A stretch of DNA of 64,000 bases from the NCBI GenBank assembly GCA_018332375.1, contig BOPV01000001.1:3224001-3288000 (forward strand), given 5' to 3'. The DNA comes from Roseiterribacter gracilis (lineage in GTDB: Bacteria > Pseudomonadota > Alphaproteobacteria > BOG-932 > Roseiterribacteraceae). The translations under genes were made by a program, and so were the position numbers. This document shows, piece after piece, positions 45,643 through 54,475 of the stretch. The notes under the pieces were generated by a model. The model had not been told where the DNA came from and searched no databases. It worked only from the letters and a program-made list of their open reading frames with translations. Numbering within the stretch: the stretch's first letter is position 1; every line of letters starts with the position of its first letter.

Positions 45643-46937
45643 TCCGCGCCATTCTGTTCGCCCTGGTCGCGTTGGTGTCGTTGCAGGCACGTGCAGCGAC
45701 GGATCCGCAGCGCGTCGTCAGCCCAGGTGGCATCGAAGCCTGGTTGATCGAAGACCACAAAGTCCCGGTCCTGTCATTGCGCTGGTCGTTTCTTGGCGGT
45801 TGGGCGCTCGATCCCGCCGGCAAAGAAGGCCTGGTCGAATTCGCCTGCACCTTGATGGATGAAGGCGCGGGCGATCTCGACAGCCAGACCTTCCAGAAGA
45901 AACTCGCCGACGCGAATATCGCGTTCGGCATTTCGCCCGAACGCGACCGGTTGAGCGGCTCGCTCAAAGTGCTGACGCAGTCGCGCGATCTCGGCGTCGA
46001 ACTGGCGGCGCTGGCGCTGACCAAGCCGCGTTTTGACGAAGACGCGGTCGAACGCATGCGCGCCGCGACTCTGTCGAACATTCAAGCCGAATTGGCGAAG
46101 CCGGGTTGGATCGCGGGCCGTGCGCTGGCCGAAGCGATCTACGGCAACCATCCCTACGCGCACCCGCAGCGCGGCACCTTGGCCAGCGTGAAGACGATCA
46201 CCGGCGCCGACATGAAGGCCTTCATGAGCCAGCGTCTCGCGCGCGACACGCTGATGGTTGCGGTGGCCGGCGATATCGACGCCAAGACGCTGGGTCCGTT
46301 GCTCGACAAATTGTTCGGCGGCCTGCCGGCAACCTCGCCCAAAGTCGACATCGCCGACGTGCAGCTTCCAACGCAAGGCAAGACGATCGTCGTCGAACGA
46401 CCGATCCCGCAGACGATCGTGGTCAGCGCGACCCAGGGCGTCCGCCGCAGCGATCCGCAATGGTATGCCGCGTCGCTGATGAATTACGTGCTCGGCGGCG
46501 GCAGCTTCAATTCGCGCCTGATGGAAGAAATCCGCGACAAGCGCGGGCTGACCTATGGCGTGTCGAGCGGGCTTGCGTCGTACGAACATGCGGCGTCGCT
46601 GCAGGCGAGCGGCGCGACCAAGAATCAAACGGCGCAGCAATTCGTCGACCTGCTCAAAGAAGAATTCAAAAAGATGGCCGATCGCGGCGTCACGCAGAAG
46701 GAACTGGACGAGGCCAAGGCCTACCAGACTGGTTCGCTGCCGCTGTCGATGACCTCGACCGACAAGATTGCAGCGTTGCTGTTGCAGTTGCGCCAGGACA
46801 ATCTCGGCATCGACTATCTGAAAAAGCGCAACGCGATGATCAACGCGGTGACCTTGGCCGAGGTGAATGCAGTGGCGAAGAAACTGCTGGATCCTGCCAA
46901 GCTTACCGTTGTCATGGTCGGCAAGCCGACGCAGTAA
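45639..46937 (+). CDS. M16-family peptidase, non-catalytic partner
   Basis: Exported 432-residue M16 homologue with a signal peptide ([20 protein letters not shown]). At the position of the zinc motif it reads [20 protein letters not shown], with no HxxEH, so it should not be catalytic. It keeps the conserved arginine-tyrosine region [20 protein letters not shown] that contacts substrate in the partner subunit. It overlaps the catalytic gene by four bases, which suggests one heterodimer. Confidence 0.93.
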   Translation: MIRAILFALVALVSLQARAATDPQRVVSPGGIEAWLIEDHKVPVLSLRWSFLGGWALDPAGKEGLVEFACTLMDEGAGDLDSQTFQKKLADANIAFGISPERDRLSGSLKVLTQSRDLGVELAALALTKPRFDEDAVERMRAATLSNIQAELAKPGWIAGRALAEAIYGNHPYAHPQRGTLASVKTITGADMKAFMSQRLARDTLMVAVAGDIDAKTLGPLLDKLFGGLPATSPKVDIADVQLPTQGKTIVVERPIPQTIVVSATQGVRRSDPQWYAASLMNYVLGGGSFNSRLMEEIRDKRGLTYGVSSGLASYEHAASLQASGATKNQTAQQFVDLLKEEFKKMADRGVTQKELDEAKAYQTGSLPLSMTSTDKIAALLLQLRQDNLGIDYLKKRNAMINAVTLAEVNAVAKKLLDPAKLTVVMVGKPTQ

Positions 46938-46951
46938 CGCGCAGCGTTTGC

Positions 46952-46977
46952 GTCGTCCCCGCGAAGGCGGGGATGAC
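46952..46977. repeat. CCCCGCGAAGGCGGGG-type dispersed palindrome, copy 2
   Basis: GTCGTCCCCGCGAAGGCGGG continuing GATGAC, the reverse-orientation partner of the repeat at 28801. It lies in the 67-base gap between the M16 pair and pgi. Confidence 0.75.
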
Positions 46978-47004
46978 GAGTGGTGGGGAGCGTTTCGAAG
47001 CCTC

Positions 47005-48570
47005 ATGTCCGCACTGACCGACAGCCAGGAATGGAAGAAGCTCACCCAGCTACGTGCGACGTGGCGTGGGGCCTATGCAACGAAGGGGCGTATCGCCGCC
47101 CTGTTCGAGCAGGATCCGCATCGCGCGGAGCGCTATACGCGCGTGCTGGGCGGGTTGCGCCTGGATCTGTCCAAGACGCATCTCGATCCCGAAACGCTCG
47201 ACGCGCTGCTGGCGCTGGCCAAGGCGCGCGACGTTGAAACTTGGCGCGACCGCATGTTCGCGGGCGAGTCGATCAACCTGACCGAAGGCCGTGCCGTGCT
47301 GCACACGGCGCTGCGCGCCGAACAACCGCCGGCGCAAGTCGCCGAAGTGTTGACGCGCATCGACAGTTTCGTCGGCCGCGTGCGCAGCGGCGTCTGGACC
47401 GGCGCCACCGGCCAGCGTATTCGCACGATCGTGAATATCGGCATCGGCGGATCGGATCTCGGTCCTGCGATGGTGTGCCAGGCGCTCGAGCCGTACGGCT
47501 CGCCCGAACTCAAGACGCGCTTCGTGTCGAATATCGACGGTACGCATCTCGCGACCGCGCTCGACAGGCTCGATCCCGCCACGACCTTGTTCGTGATCGC
47601 GTCCAAGACGTTCACGACGCAGGAAACGCTGACCAACGCGACCAGCGCGCGCGCATGGTTGGTCGCTGCGTTGGGTGAGGCAGCCGTCGCCAAACATTTC
47701 GTCGCCGTGTCGACCAACGGCAGCGGCGTGAAGCAGTTCGGCATCGATCCCGCCAACATGTTCGGCTTCTGGGATTGGGTCGGCGGCCGCTACAGCCTGT
47801 GGAGCGCGATTGGTTTGCCGATCGCGCTGCAGATCGGCATGGAGAATTTCCGCGCCTTGCTTGCAGGCGCGCGCGCGATGGACACGCATTTTCGGTCCGC
47901 ACCGCTCGCCGACAATCTGCCGGTGCTGCTGGCGCTGACCGGCATTTGGTACCGCAATTTCTGGAACCTGCCGGCGCTAGCGGTGCTGCCCTACGACCAG
48001 TCGCTGGCGCGGCTGCCGGCGTTCCTGCAGCAGCTCGACATGGAGTCCAACGGCAAGTCGGTCGATCGCGACGGCAATCCGGTCGATTACGACACCGGCC
48101 CGATCGTGTTCGGCGAACCCGGGACCAACGGCCAGCACGCGTTCTACCAACTGATCCACCAGGGCACGACCGTGATACCGGCGGATTTCATTCTGGTGCG
48201 CAGGTCGCATCACCCGTTGGGCGACGGCGCGCATCAACGCATCCTGCTCAGCCACGGCATCGCGCAAACCGAAGCTTTGTTGCAGGGAAAGCATTCGCTG
48301 GAACCGCATCGGGTCTTCAGCGGCGACCGGCCGACAACAACATTCGCGCTCGACGAATTGTCGCCGTTCACGCTGGGCCAGTTGCTGGCGCTCTACGAAC
48401 ATAAAGTCTTCGTCCAGGGCGTGATCTGGAACATCAATTCGTTCGATCAGTTTGGCGTCGAATTGGGCAAGCAGCTCGCATCGACGATCCTGGCCGAGAT
48501 CGAAGGCGGCGCACGCCAGCCGCATGACGCGTCGACCAACGCGCTGATCGACTGGAGTCGCGACGCGTAA
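47005..48570 (+). CDS. pgi: Glucose-6-phosphate isomerase
   Basis: Interconverts glucose-6-phosphate and fructose-6-phosphate. The 521-residue protein starts [20 protein letters not shown]. It carries the PGI segments [53 protein letters not shown], and [20 protein letters not shown] with the catalytic glutamate and histidine region. It ends near [15 protein letters not shown]. The length is slightly short of the 545-550 usual in E. coli-type enzymes. The in-frame extension to 46867 lies in the M16 gene and is rejected. Confidence 0.96.
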   Translation: MSALTDSQEWKKLTQLRATWRGAYATKGRIAALFEQDPHRAERYTRVLGGLRLDLSKTHLDPETLDALLALAKARDVETWRDRMFAGESINLTEGRAVLHTALRAEQPPAQVAEVLTRIDSFVGRVRSGVWTGATGQRIRTIVNIGIGGSDLGPAMVCQALEPYGSPELKTRFVSNIDGTHLATALDRLDPATTLFVIASKTFTTQETLTNATSARAWLVAALGEAAVAKHFVAVSTNGSGVKQFGIDPANMFGFWDWVGGRYSLWSAIGLPIALQIGMENFRALLAGARAMDTHFRSAPLADNLPVLLALTGIWYRNFWNLPALAVLPYDQSLARLPAFLQQLDMESNGKSVDRDGNPVDYDTGPIVFGEPGTNGQHAFYQLIHQGTTVIPADFILVRRSHHPLGDGAHQRILLSHGIAQTEALLQGKHSLEPHRVFSGDRPTTTFALDELSPFTLGQLLALYEHKVFVQGVIWNINSFDQFGVELGKQLASTILAEIEGGARQPHDASTNALIDWSRDA

Positions 48571-48607
48571 GCTTCGCTTGCACTCGGCCGCGCGTTGCGG
48601 CTCGATG

Positions 48608-48630
48608 TTCCCCGGCTGAAAAGAGGGGAA
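48608..48630 (+). promoter_or_regulatory. Hairpin covering the ribosome-binding site of the RidA gene
   Basis: TTCCCC (48608-48613) can pair with GGGGAA (48625-48630), which is the ribosome-binding sequence four bases before the ATG at 48635. Folding would hide the site. A similar arrangement precedes the DUF4142 gene. Confidence 0.35.
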
Positions 48631-48634
48631 TCAC

Positions 48635-49129
48635 ATGCGCCTGGCTTTGTGTTTCGTCGCGGCTGCATTGGCAGCCACCACCGCAGACATCTCTGCAAAC
48701 GCCGCCGACGTTACGCGCGTCCAAGGTGAATCGCCGATCGCATCGGTGGTGACGGTGCCGGCGGGTGTCGACACGATCTATCTCAGCGGCACCGTTCCGC
48801 CCGTCGTCGATCAGAACGCGCCGAAAGGCACCGTCGCGTCTTTCGGCGACACCGAGACGCAAACGGTCAACGTGCTCAAGCGAATCGAAGAAACGCTCAA
48901 AGGTCAGAAGCTGACGATGAGCGATATTATTGCGATGCGCGTTTACCTCGTCGGCGATCCTGCGAAAGACAACAAGATGGACTTCGCGGGCATGATGAAA
49001 GGCTACGTGCAGTTCTTCGGCACCAAGGAACAACCGAACAAGCCGGTGCGCACGACGGTGCAAGTCGCTGCACTCGCGGCCTCCGGTATGTTGGTGGAAA
49101 TCGAAGTCGTCGCCGCGCGCGGCAAATAA
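48635..49129 (+). CDS. Exported RidA-family protein
   Basis: RidA proteins hydrolyse reactive enamines/imines released by amine- or amino-acid-oxidising enzymes. This one is 164 residues and, unusually, has a signal peptide (MRLALCFVAAALAATTADIS, cleavage near ANA-AD), so it should act in the periplasm. The RidA core shows IYLSGTVPP, TQTVNVLKRIEETLKG and the catalytic arginine R139 in NKPVRTTVQVAALA, with the E155/E157 pair in LVEIEVVAARG. It lies 46 bases upstream of an exported flavin amine oxidase gene on the same strand, which suggests a shared pathway. Confidence 0.9.
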   Translation: MRLALCFVAAALAATTADISANAADVTRVQGESPIASVVTVPAGVDTIYLSGTVPPVVDQNAPKGTVASFGDTETQTVNVLKRIEETLKGQKLTMSDIIAMRVYLVGDPAKDNKMDFAGMMKGYVQFFGTKEQPNKPVRTTVQVAALAASGMLVEIEVVAARGK

Positions 49130-49175
49130 AAAAAGCTTAGGGCAGGAAACGACCCTCGAGCTTTTGCGAGGGAAG

Positions 49176-50759
49176 ATGGAGCAGCAGGAATCGGGCACGT
49201 CGCGGCGTGCGTTCTTGGAGCGGCTTGGCGCGGTTGGTGGCACTGCAATGGTGATGGCGGCGATGGATGCGTGGCATGTGCCCACCGCATCCGCCGCTAC
49301 GGCGCCGCCGGCGCTGACCGGTGCGGGCAAAGGCAAAACCATCGTCATTCTCGGCGCCGGCCATGCTGGGCAGGTGGCCGCGTTCGAACTCAACAAACTC
49401 GGCTATCGCTGCATCGTGCTTGAAGCGCGCGGCTTTGCCGGTGGTCGCGTGCAGACGGCGCGGCGTGGTTTCACCGCGACCGAACTTGGCGGCGAAACGC
49501 AACGCTGCGATTTCGATCCAGGCGAGTATCTGAATATCGGCCCGTGGCGCATCCCGTTCCACCACCGCTCGACCTTGCACTACACCAAGCAGTTCGGCGT
49601 GCCGTTGGAGACGATGGTCAACGACAACGATGCCGCCTGGATGCAGCACAATGACGGCAGCGGCGCGCTGAAAGGCAAGCGCGTGCGCCAGTACGAAGTC
49701 AAAACCGACCTGCGCGGTCGCGTGAACGAATTGATCGCGAAAGCCGCCACCAGCGGCCAACTCGATCAGCAAGTACGGGCGGAAGATCGCGAACTCTTCC
49801 TCGACTATCTCGCGTCGAGCGGGCGGCTGAAGAAAGATCTCGCCTATCGCGGCAGCGACTTGCGCGGTTACGTCAAACCGCCTGGTGCGGGCGACCAGCC
49901 CGGCACGATCGACGATCCGTACGGCCTATCCGATCTGTTGCAGTCGCATTTGTGGCGCGACTTCCAGGTCGGCGAGTACACCCATCCGCTGACCATGTTC
50001 CAGCCGGTCGGCGGCATGGATCAGATCGCCAAAGCATTCGAGAAGCGCAACGCGCCGATGCTGCGCTTCAATTGCGAAGTGCAGCAGATCCGCCAGACCG
50101 ACAAAGCGGTCACGGTGAACTATGTCGACACCAAGACGGGCAAGACCGCCAGCGTCACCGGCGACTTCTGTCTTTGTACAATTCCCTTGTCGGTGTTGCG
50201 TTCGATCGACACGCCGTTCTCGGACGACTTCCGCGCCGCGATGGACGACGCGACCTATGTGCCGGTTGGCAAGATCGGGCTGCAGATGAAGCGTCGCTTC
50301 TGGGAAGAAGACGACGGCATCTATGGCGGCCACGTCAAACTCGATCATCCCGCGATCCGCCAGATCAGTCTGCCGTCGAATAATTTTCAGGGGCAGAAGG
50401 GCACGCTGCTCGGCGCCTATCTGCTCTTCGACGGCGCAACTGAAGTCAGCGCCATGTCGCTCAAGGAGCGCATCGACTATGCGCTCGCAGCTGGCGAAGC
50501 GGTGTTCCCGGGAAGCTACCGCGCCAATTTCGAACGCGGCTTTTCCTGGTTCTGGCATCTCGCCAAATACAATCTTGGTGGTTGGGCGAACTGGACCGCG
50601 GAAGCGCGCAAAGACTCCTATCCCAAACTCCTCAATGCCGACGGCCGCATCTATCTCGCGGGCGAGCATCTGTCCTATCTCGGCGGCTGGCAGGCCGGCG
50701 CGATTGAATCGGCGTGGCAGCAAATCGAAAAAATCCATCAGCGAGCACAGCAAGCATGA
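49176..50759 (+). CDS. Tat-exported flavin monoamine oxidase family protein
   Basis: FAD enzyme of 527 residues that oxidises amines to imines. The N-terminus carries a twin-arginine signal, GTSRRAFLERLGAVGG then TAMVMAAMDAW, so the folded, FAD-loaded protein should be exported. The dinucleotide motif is VILGAGHAGQVAAFELNKLG, then VLEARGFAGGRVQTARRG. The C-terminal FAD-binding motif is YLAGEHLSYLGGWQAGAIES. The ATG at 49176 has GAGGGAAG upstream; a TTG at 49164 is less likely. It overlaps the cytochrome c gene by four bases, pointing to a dehydrogenase that passes electrons to the cytochrome instead of O2. The substrate is unknown. Confidence 0.92.
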   Translation: MEQQESGTSRRAFLERLGAVGGTAMVMAAMDAWHVPTASAATAPPALTGAGKGKTIVILGAGHAGQVAAFELNKLGYRCIVLEARGFAGGRVQTARRGFTATELGGETQRCDFDPGEYLNIGPWRIPFHHRSTLHYTKQFGVPLETMVNDNDAAWMQHNDGSGALKGKRVRQYEVKTDLRGRVNELIAKAATSGQLDQQVRAEDRELFLDYLASSGRLKKDLAYRGSDLRGYVKPPGAGDQPGTIDDPYGLSDLLQSHLWRDFQVGEYTHPLTMFQPVGGMDQIAKAFEKRNAPMLRFNCEVQQIRQTDKAVTVNYVDTKTGKTASVTGDFCLCTIPLSVLRSIDTPFSDDFRAAMDDATYVPVGKIGLQMKRRFWEEDDGIYGGHVKLDHPAIRQISLPSNNFQGQKGTLLGAYLLFDGATEVSAMSLKERIDYALAAGEAVFPGSYRANFERGFSWFWHLAKYNLGGWANWTAEARKDSYPKLLNADGRIYLAGEHLSYLGGWQAGAIESAWQQIEKIHQRAQQA

Positions 50760-51142
50760 AAGTCGCGGTCACTCTCTTCGCGTTGCTGGTTGCAGCGCCG
50801 TGCGCAGCGCAAGACGTTGCGGCGGGCGAGGTGCTCTACAAGCAGAAATGCGCCGCCTGTCACCAGCCGACCGGCAAAGGCGTCAAAGGCGCATTTCCCG
50901 CGCTTGCTGGCGACGCGCTGGTGCTGGGCGATCCGGCTTTGCTGTCGCGCATGTTGCTGGTCGGCAAAGGCGGGATGCCGACCTTCAAACGTTTGATGAC
51001 CGATCAGCAGATCGCCGACGTGTTGAGCTTCGTGCGCTCGTCCTTCGGCAACAGCGCAGCACCCGTGCTGCCCGACGTCGTCGCAGCAATGCGCGCAACC
51101 TTGCCCGCCAGCGGCGGGCCGACGGGACCGTTGGGGAACTAG
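50756..51142 (+). CDS. Periplasmic class I c-type cytochrome
   Basis: Small monoheme cytochrome of 128 residues with a signal peptide (MKVAVTLFALLVAAPCAAQD). The heme motif is CAACH (C32, C35, H36) and the likely axial methionine is M74 in GKGGMPTF. The domain ends near residue 100, followed by a Pro/Ala-rich tail. Translation is coupled to the amine oxidase gene by a 4-base ATGA overlap. The natural reading is that it accepts electrons from that enzyme and delivers them to a terminal oxidase. Confidence 0.93.
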   Translation: MKVAVTLFALLVAAPCAAQDVAAGEVLYKQKCAACHQPTGKGVKGAFPALAGDALVLGDPALLSRMLLVGKGGMPTFKRLMTDQQIADVLSFVRSSFGNSAAPVLPDVVAAMRATLPASGGPTGPLGN

Positions 51143-51301
51143 CGCAAGCAGCCAAGGTCGCGGGGCAGTAGCGCAGCACCATCGCGTCGATGAATTTGCC
51201 CGGCGTGCAGGTCGGGCGTTCGAACGGTGCGAAGGGCGTCGTCACCGAACCCAGCCGCGCAATCGCTCAAGCAAACGCGCAGGACAACACGTGCCGACCA
51301 T

Positions 51302-51323
51302 CGTTTCGGCCACGACCGAAACG
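51302..51323. promoter_or_regulatory. Palindromic operator-like site 1 upstream of the ArsR-type gene
   Basis: CGTTTCGG (51302-51309) and CCGAAACG (51316-51323), a perfect 8-base dyad with six bases between, 45 bases before the regulator ATG. The same CGTTTCG/CGAAACG arms recur 57 bases downstream. The rest of the 51143-51367 gap shows nothing else that I recognise. Confidence 0.6.
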
Positions 51324-51358
51324 GTCGCAGTTGCGGGGACTCGGGCTCCCGGCGTAGA

Positions 51359-51380
51359 CGTTTCGTCATGAACCGAAACG
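51359..51380. promoter_or_regulatory. Palindromic operator-like site 2, covering the ArsR-type start codon
   Basis: CGTTTCG (51359-51365) and CGAAACG (51374-51380) flank the ATG at 51368. The arms match those of site 1. Binding here would block transcription and initiation, consistent with autoregulation by the encoded winged-helix protein. Confidence 0.6.
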
Positions 51381-52102
51381 TGCCTGCAGACCCCGATTTA
51401 CCCGCACTCGCCGCCGCCGTTGCTGCGCCCAGTCGCGCCGCGATGCTGCAGGCATTGATGGGCGGATTGGCCCTGCCTGCCAGTGAATTGGCGTGGCGCG
51501 CCGGCGTTGCCGCTGCGACCGCCAGCGAACATTTGTCCAAGCTGGAAAGCGCCGGCCTGGTGCGTGCGCGCGCGCAAGGACGCCATCGCTATTACGAACT
51601 CGCCGATGCGCGCGTTGCGCGCGCGGTCGAGCTGCTGTCGACCTTGGCGCCGCCTGCTGCAGTTCCCGCACCGCGCGGCTGCGGCGAGGCACTGCGCAAG
51701 GCGCGCTTTTGCTACGACCATCTCGCCGGCACGTTGGGTGTCGCGCTGGCAGATTCGTTGCTGCGCAGCGGCGCGATCAAAGAAGACGGCGACGATTTCC
51801 TGGTCACGCCGTCGGGCGCCAAGCGCTTTGCTGCGCTGGGGCTCGACCTCGAAAGCGCACGGTCGCATCGCCGGCATTTCGCACGCCGTTGTCTCGATTG
51901 GAGCGAGCGCCGCCCGCATGTCGCCGGCGCGCTCGGCACCGCGCTCGCCACGTTGATGGAAGACAGCGGCTGGGTCGCGCGCGCCAAGGACGATCGTTCG
52001 GCACGCGTCACGCCGAAAGGCTTGCGCGCGTTGCAGGACGAATTCGGCCTGTCGGTCGATGACAGCGGCTTTCGTGCGCCGACGAAACGAGGTGCGCGAT
52101 GA
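51368..52102 (+). CDS. ArsR-type winged-helix regulator with C-terminal extension
   Basis: A 244-residue regulator. Residues about 10-85 form an ArsR-like winged helix (AAPSRAAMLQALMGGLALPA, VAAATASEHLSKLESAGLV, then the wing RAQGRHRYYELADARVARAV). The C-terminal part continues with GCGEALRKARFCYDHLAGTL, a pattern known from longer ArsR-type proteins, and further helical residues to GVALADSLLRSGAI. No cluster of metal-binding Cys is evident; the few Cys are dispersed. The longer frame from 51227 is not used because the ATG at 51368 begins the domain. The stop overlaps mutL by four bases. Two matching palindromes lie at its promoter. Confidence 0.88.
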   Translation: MNRNVPADPDLPALAAAVAAPSRAAMLQALMGGLALPASELAWRAGVAAATASEHLSKLESAGLVRARAQGRHRYYELADARVARAVELLSTLAPPAAVPAPRGCGEALRKARFCYDHLAGTLGVALADSLLRSGAIKEDGDDFLVTPSGAKRFAALGLDLESARSHRRHFARRCLDWSERRPHVAGALGTALATLMEDSGWVARAKDDRSARVTPKGLRALQDEFGLSVDDSGFRAPTKRGAR

Positions 52103-53859
52103 CCATTCGTCGCCTACCCGAAACGCTGGTCAATCGCATCGCTGCGGGTGAGGTGGTTGAGCGGCCCGCTGCGGCGGTGAAGGAATTGGTCGAGAACGCG
52201 ATCGATGCGGGTGCAACGCGCATCGCGGTGCGTCTGCGCGATGGCGGTCGCACCTTGATCCAGGTCGACGATGACGGGATTGGCATGGGTCCCGACGAGT
52301 TGCTGCTGGCGGTCGAACGCCACGCGACCTCGAAACTGCCCGACGACCGGCTCGATGCGATCAAGACGTTGGGGTTTCGCGGCGAAGCCTTGCCGTCGAT
52401 TGGCGCGGTTGCGCGCCTGACCTTGACCTCGCGACGCCGCATCGATGACAGCGCCGCGACCTTGACCGTCGAAGGCGGCAAGTTGGGTCCGGTCGCACCC
52501 GCCGCGCGCGCCTACGGCACGACGGTGACGGTGCGCGACTTGTTTTACGCGACGCCGGCGCGGTTGAAGTTCCTCAAGATTGCGCGCACCGAAGCCAGCC
52601 ACGCCGAAGACGTGCTCGAACGTCTGGCGATGGCGCATCCCAAGATCGCGTTCGAACTGACCTTGGACGATCGCGTCGCGTTGCGGCTCGAGCCTGCGAA
52701 CGACTCCGCAACGCGCATCGCGTCGGTGTTGGGCGGCGAGTTCGGCATGGCCGCGATCGAGATTGCAGAATCGCGCGACGGATCGGCGATTGCGGGTTCG
52801 ATCGGTCTGCCGACCTTCAACAAATCGACCGCAGCCTCGCAATATCTGTTCGTGAACGGTCGTCCGGTGCGCGACCGGCTGCTGTTGGGTGCGATCAAGG
52901 GCGCGTATGGCGACACGATTCCGCGCGACCGGCACGCAGCATTGGCCTTGTTTCTCACCGTTCCGACGGCGGCCCTCGACGTCAACGTGCATCCGGCGAA
53001 AACCGAAGTGCGCTTCGCCGATCCGTCGCTGGTGCGCGCGCTGATCGTTGGTTCGATCCGCCGCGCGCTGACCCAACATGCGGGCCGCACCGCGCCGACC
53101 TTGGCCACGGATGCGCTGGCGTCGTTGCGGCCCTATAGCGGCGCGACCAGCATCATGCCGCACTTCGTCGGCGAAACACCGTCACCCTATTTCGAACAGG
53201 CACCGCTTGCGCTCGGCGCCGCACCTTCGGCGCGCACCTCCGAGCCGGCGGCAACGGCAACTGCGCCGACAATCGTGTCGTTCCCACTCGGTGCCGCCCG
53301 CGCGCAACTCCATGGCACCTATGTCGTGGCGCAGACCAATGACGGGATCGTGCTGGTCGATCAGCACGCGGCGCACGAACGGCTCGTCTATGAACGGATG
53401 AAGTCGGCGCTCGAAGCGGGTGCGGTGCCGCGTCAGGCGCTGCTGATGCCGGTGGTGGTCGAACTCGATTCCGGCGGCGTCGATCGCATCCTGTCGCGCG
53501 CTGACGATCTCGGCGCGCTGGGTCTGGTGATCGAGCCGTTCGGCCATGGCGCGATCCTGGTGCGCGAAGTGCCGGCACCGCTCGCCAAGGGCGACGTCAC
53601 GGCGCTGGTGCGCGACCTGGCCGACGAACTTGCCGAGTTCGATGACGCGGCGCCGTTGCGCAGCCGGATCGACGCGGTCTTGTCGCGCCTGGCGTGCCAC
53701 GGCTCGGTGCGCGCCGGCCGCTCGCTGTCGGTCGACGAAATGAACGCGCTGCTGCGCCAGATGGAACACACGCCGCTGGCCGGACAATGCAATCACGGCA
53801 GGCCGACGTGGATTGAGCTGAAACTGAGCGATATCGAGCGACTGTTCGAGCGCCGGTAG
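52099..53859 (+). CDS. mutL: DNA mismatch repair protein MutL
   Basis: GHKL ATPase that links mismatch recognition to strand removal. The 586-residue protein has all the N-terminal motifs: IAAGEVVERPAAAVKELVEN, DDGIGMGPDEL, TLGFRGEALPSIGAV and GTTVTVRDLFYATPAR. The linker is short. The C-terminal dimerisation domain has VLVDQHAAHERLVYERM, and ACHGSVRAGRSLS and QCNHGRPTW near the end. The DQHAAHERLVYE block shows it belongs to the endonuclease-type MutL expected in bacteria lacking MutH; the exact metal-binding motif was not verified. It is ATGA-coupled to the ArsR-type gene. Confidence 0.96.
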   Translation: MTIRRLPETLVNRIAAGEVVERPAAAVKELVENAIDAGATRIAVRLRDGGRTLIQVDDDGIGMGPDELLLAVERHATSKLPDDRLDAIKTLGFRGEALPSIGAVARLTLTSRRRIDDSAATLTVEGGKLGPVAPAARAYGTTVTVRDLFYATPARLKFLKIARTEASHAEDVLERLAMAHPKIAFELTLDDRVALRLEPANDSATRIASVLGGEFGMAAIEIAESRDGSAIAGSIGLPTFNKSTAASQYLFVNGRPVRDRLLLGAIKGAYGDTIPRDRHAALALFLTVPTAALDVNVHPAKTEVRFADPSLVRALIVGSIRRALTQHAGRTAPTLATDALASLRPYSGATSIMPHFVGETPSPYFEQAPLALGAAPSARTSEPAATATAPTIVSFPLGAARAQLHGTYVVAQTNDGIVLVDQHAAHERLVYERMKSALEAGAVPRQALLMPVVVELDSGGVDRILSRADDLGALGLVIEPFGHGAILVREVPAPLAKGDVTALVRDLADELAEFDDAAPLRSRIDAVLSRLACHGSVRAGRSLSVDEMNALLRQMEHTPLAGQCNHGRPTWIELKLSDIERLFERR

Positions 53860-53885
53860 GAACCGCACACGGCTGCTTCCGTTCG

Positions 53886-53909
53886 CTCCCCAGGGATAGA
53901 TTTGGGGAG
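53886..53909 (+). promoter_or_regulatory. Hairpin covering the ribosome-binding site of the DUF4142 gene
   Basis: CTCCCCA (53886-53892) can pair with TGGGGAG (53903-53909) around a 10-base loop. GGGGAGA is the ribosome-binding site, seven bases before the ATG at 53918. The stem could lower translation at low temperature or under binding by another RNA. Confidence 0.4.
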
Positions 53910-53917
53910 AGACGACG

Positions 53918-54475
53918 ATGACCCGTTTTTTGCTGACCAGCGCCGCAATGGCGCTGTGCCTGACTGCTTGTGGTGCACAGGCGCAGACCGCGCCCGGCAT
54001 TGCCAAGCCGGCGCCGACGGCGCCGTTAAACGCGCCGGCTGATTCCGACGTCGACTTCGTGAAGAAGGCGGCGACGTCCGACATGACCGAGATCGAAACC
54101 TCGAAAGTCGCCGTCACCAAGGCGACCAAGCCCGACATCAAGAAGTTCGCACAGCAGATGATCGACGATCACACCAAGCTGTCGACCGAGATGGGCACCT
54201 TGGCGAAGTCGAAGAACATCCCGGTGCCGCCGCGCGACTCGTCGATCGACGACAAGGTCAAAAAGCTGAGCGCCTTGTCGGGCGCCGACTTCGACAAGGA
54301 ATATTTGAAAGGCCAGGTCGACGGTCACAAAGACGCGGCGAAATTGTTCCACGGCGACGGCACCAAGCTGAAGGACGCCGATCTACGTGCAGCGGTCGCC
54401 AAGGCAACGCCGACGATCGATGCGCATCTGGATCACGTCCAGAAGCTCGCCGCCGCGAACGGCGTTAAGTCGTAG
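53918..54475 (+). CDS. DUF4142-family lipoprotein or secreted protein
   Basis: A 185-residue envelope protein. The signal ends in CLTACGAQAQ, a lipobox-like LTAC, so lipidation is likely. The rest is the DUF4142 ferritin-like four-helix pattern: DFVKKAATSDMTEIETSKVA, KPDIKKFAQQMIDDHTKL, FDKEYLKGQVDGHKDAAKLF and IDAHLDHVQKLAAANG. The function is unknown. A stem that can mask its ribosome-binding site lies just upstream. Its 3' end overlaps the convergent rsmD by 11 bases. Confidence 0.88.
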   Translation: MTRFLLTSAAMALCLTACGAQAQTAPGIAKPAPTAPLNAPADSDVDFVKKAATSDMTEIETSKVAVTKATKPDIKKFAQQMIDDHTKLSTEMGTLAKSKNIPVPPRDSSIDDKVKKLSALSGADFDKEYLKGQVDGHKDAAKLFHGDGTKLKDADLRAAVAKATPTIDAHLDHVQKLAAANGVKS

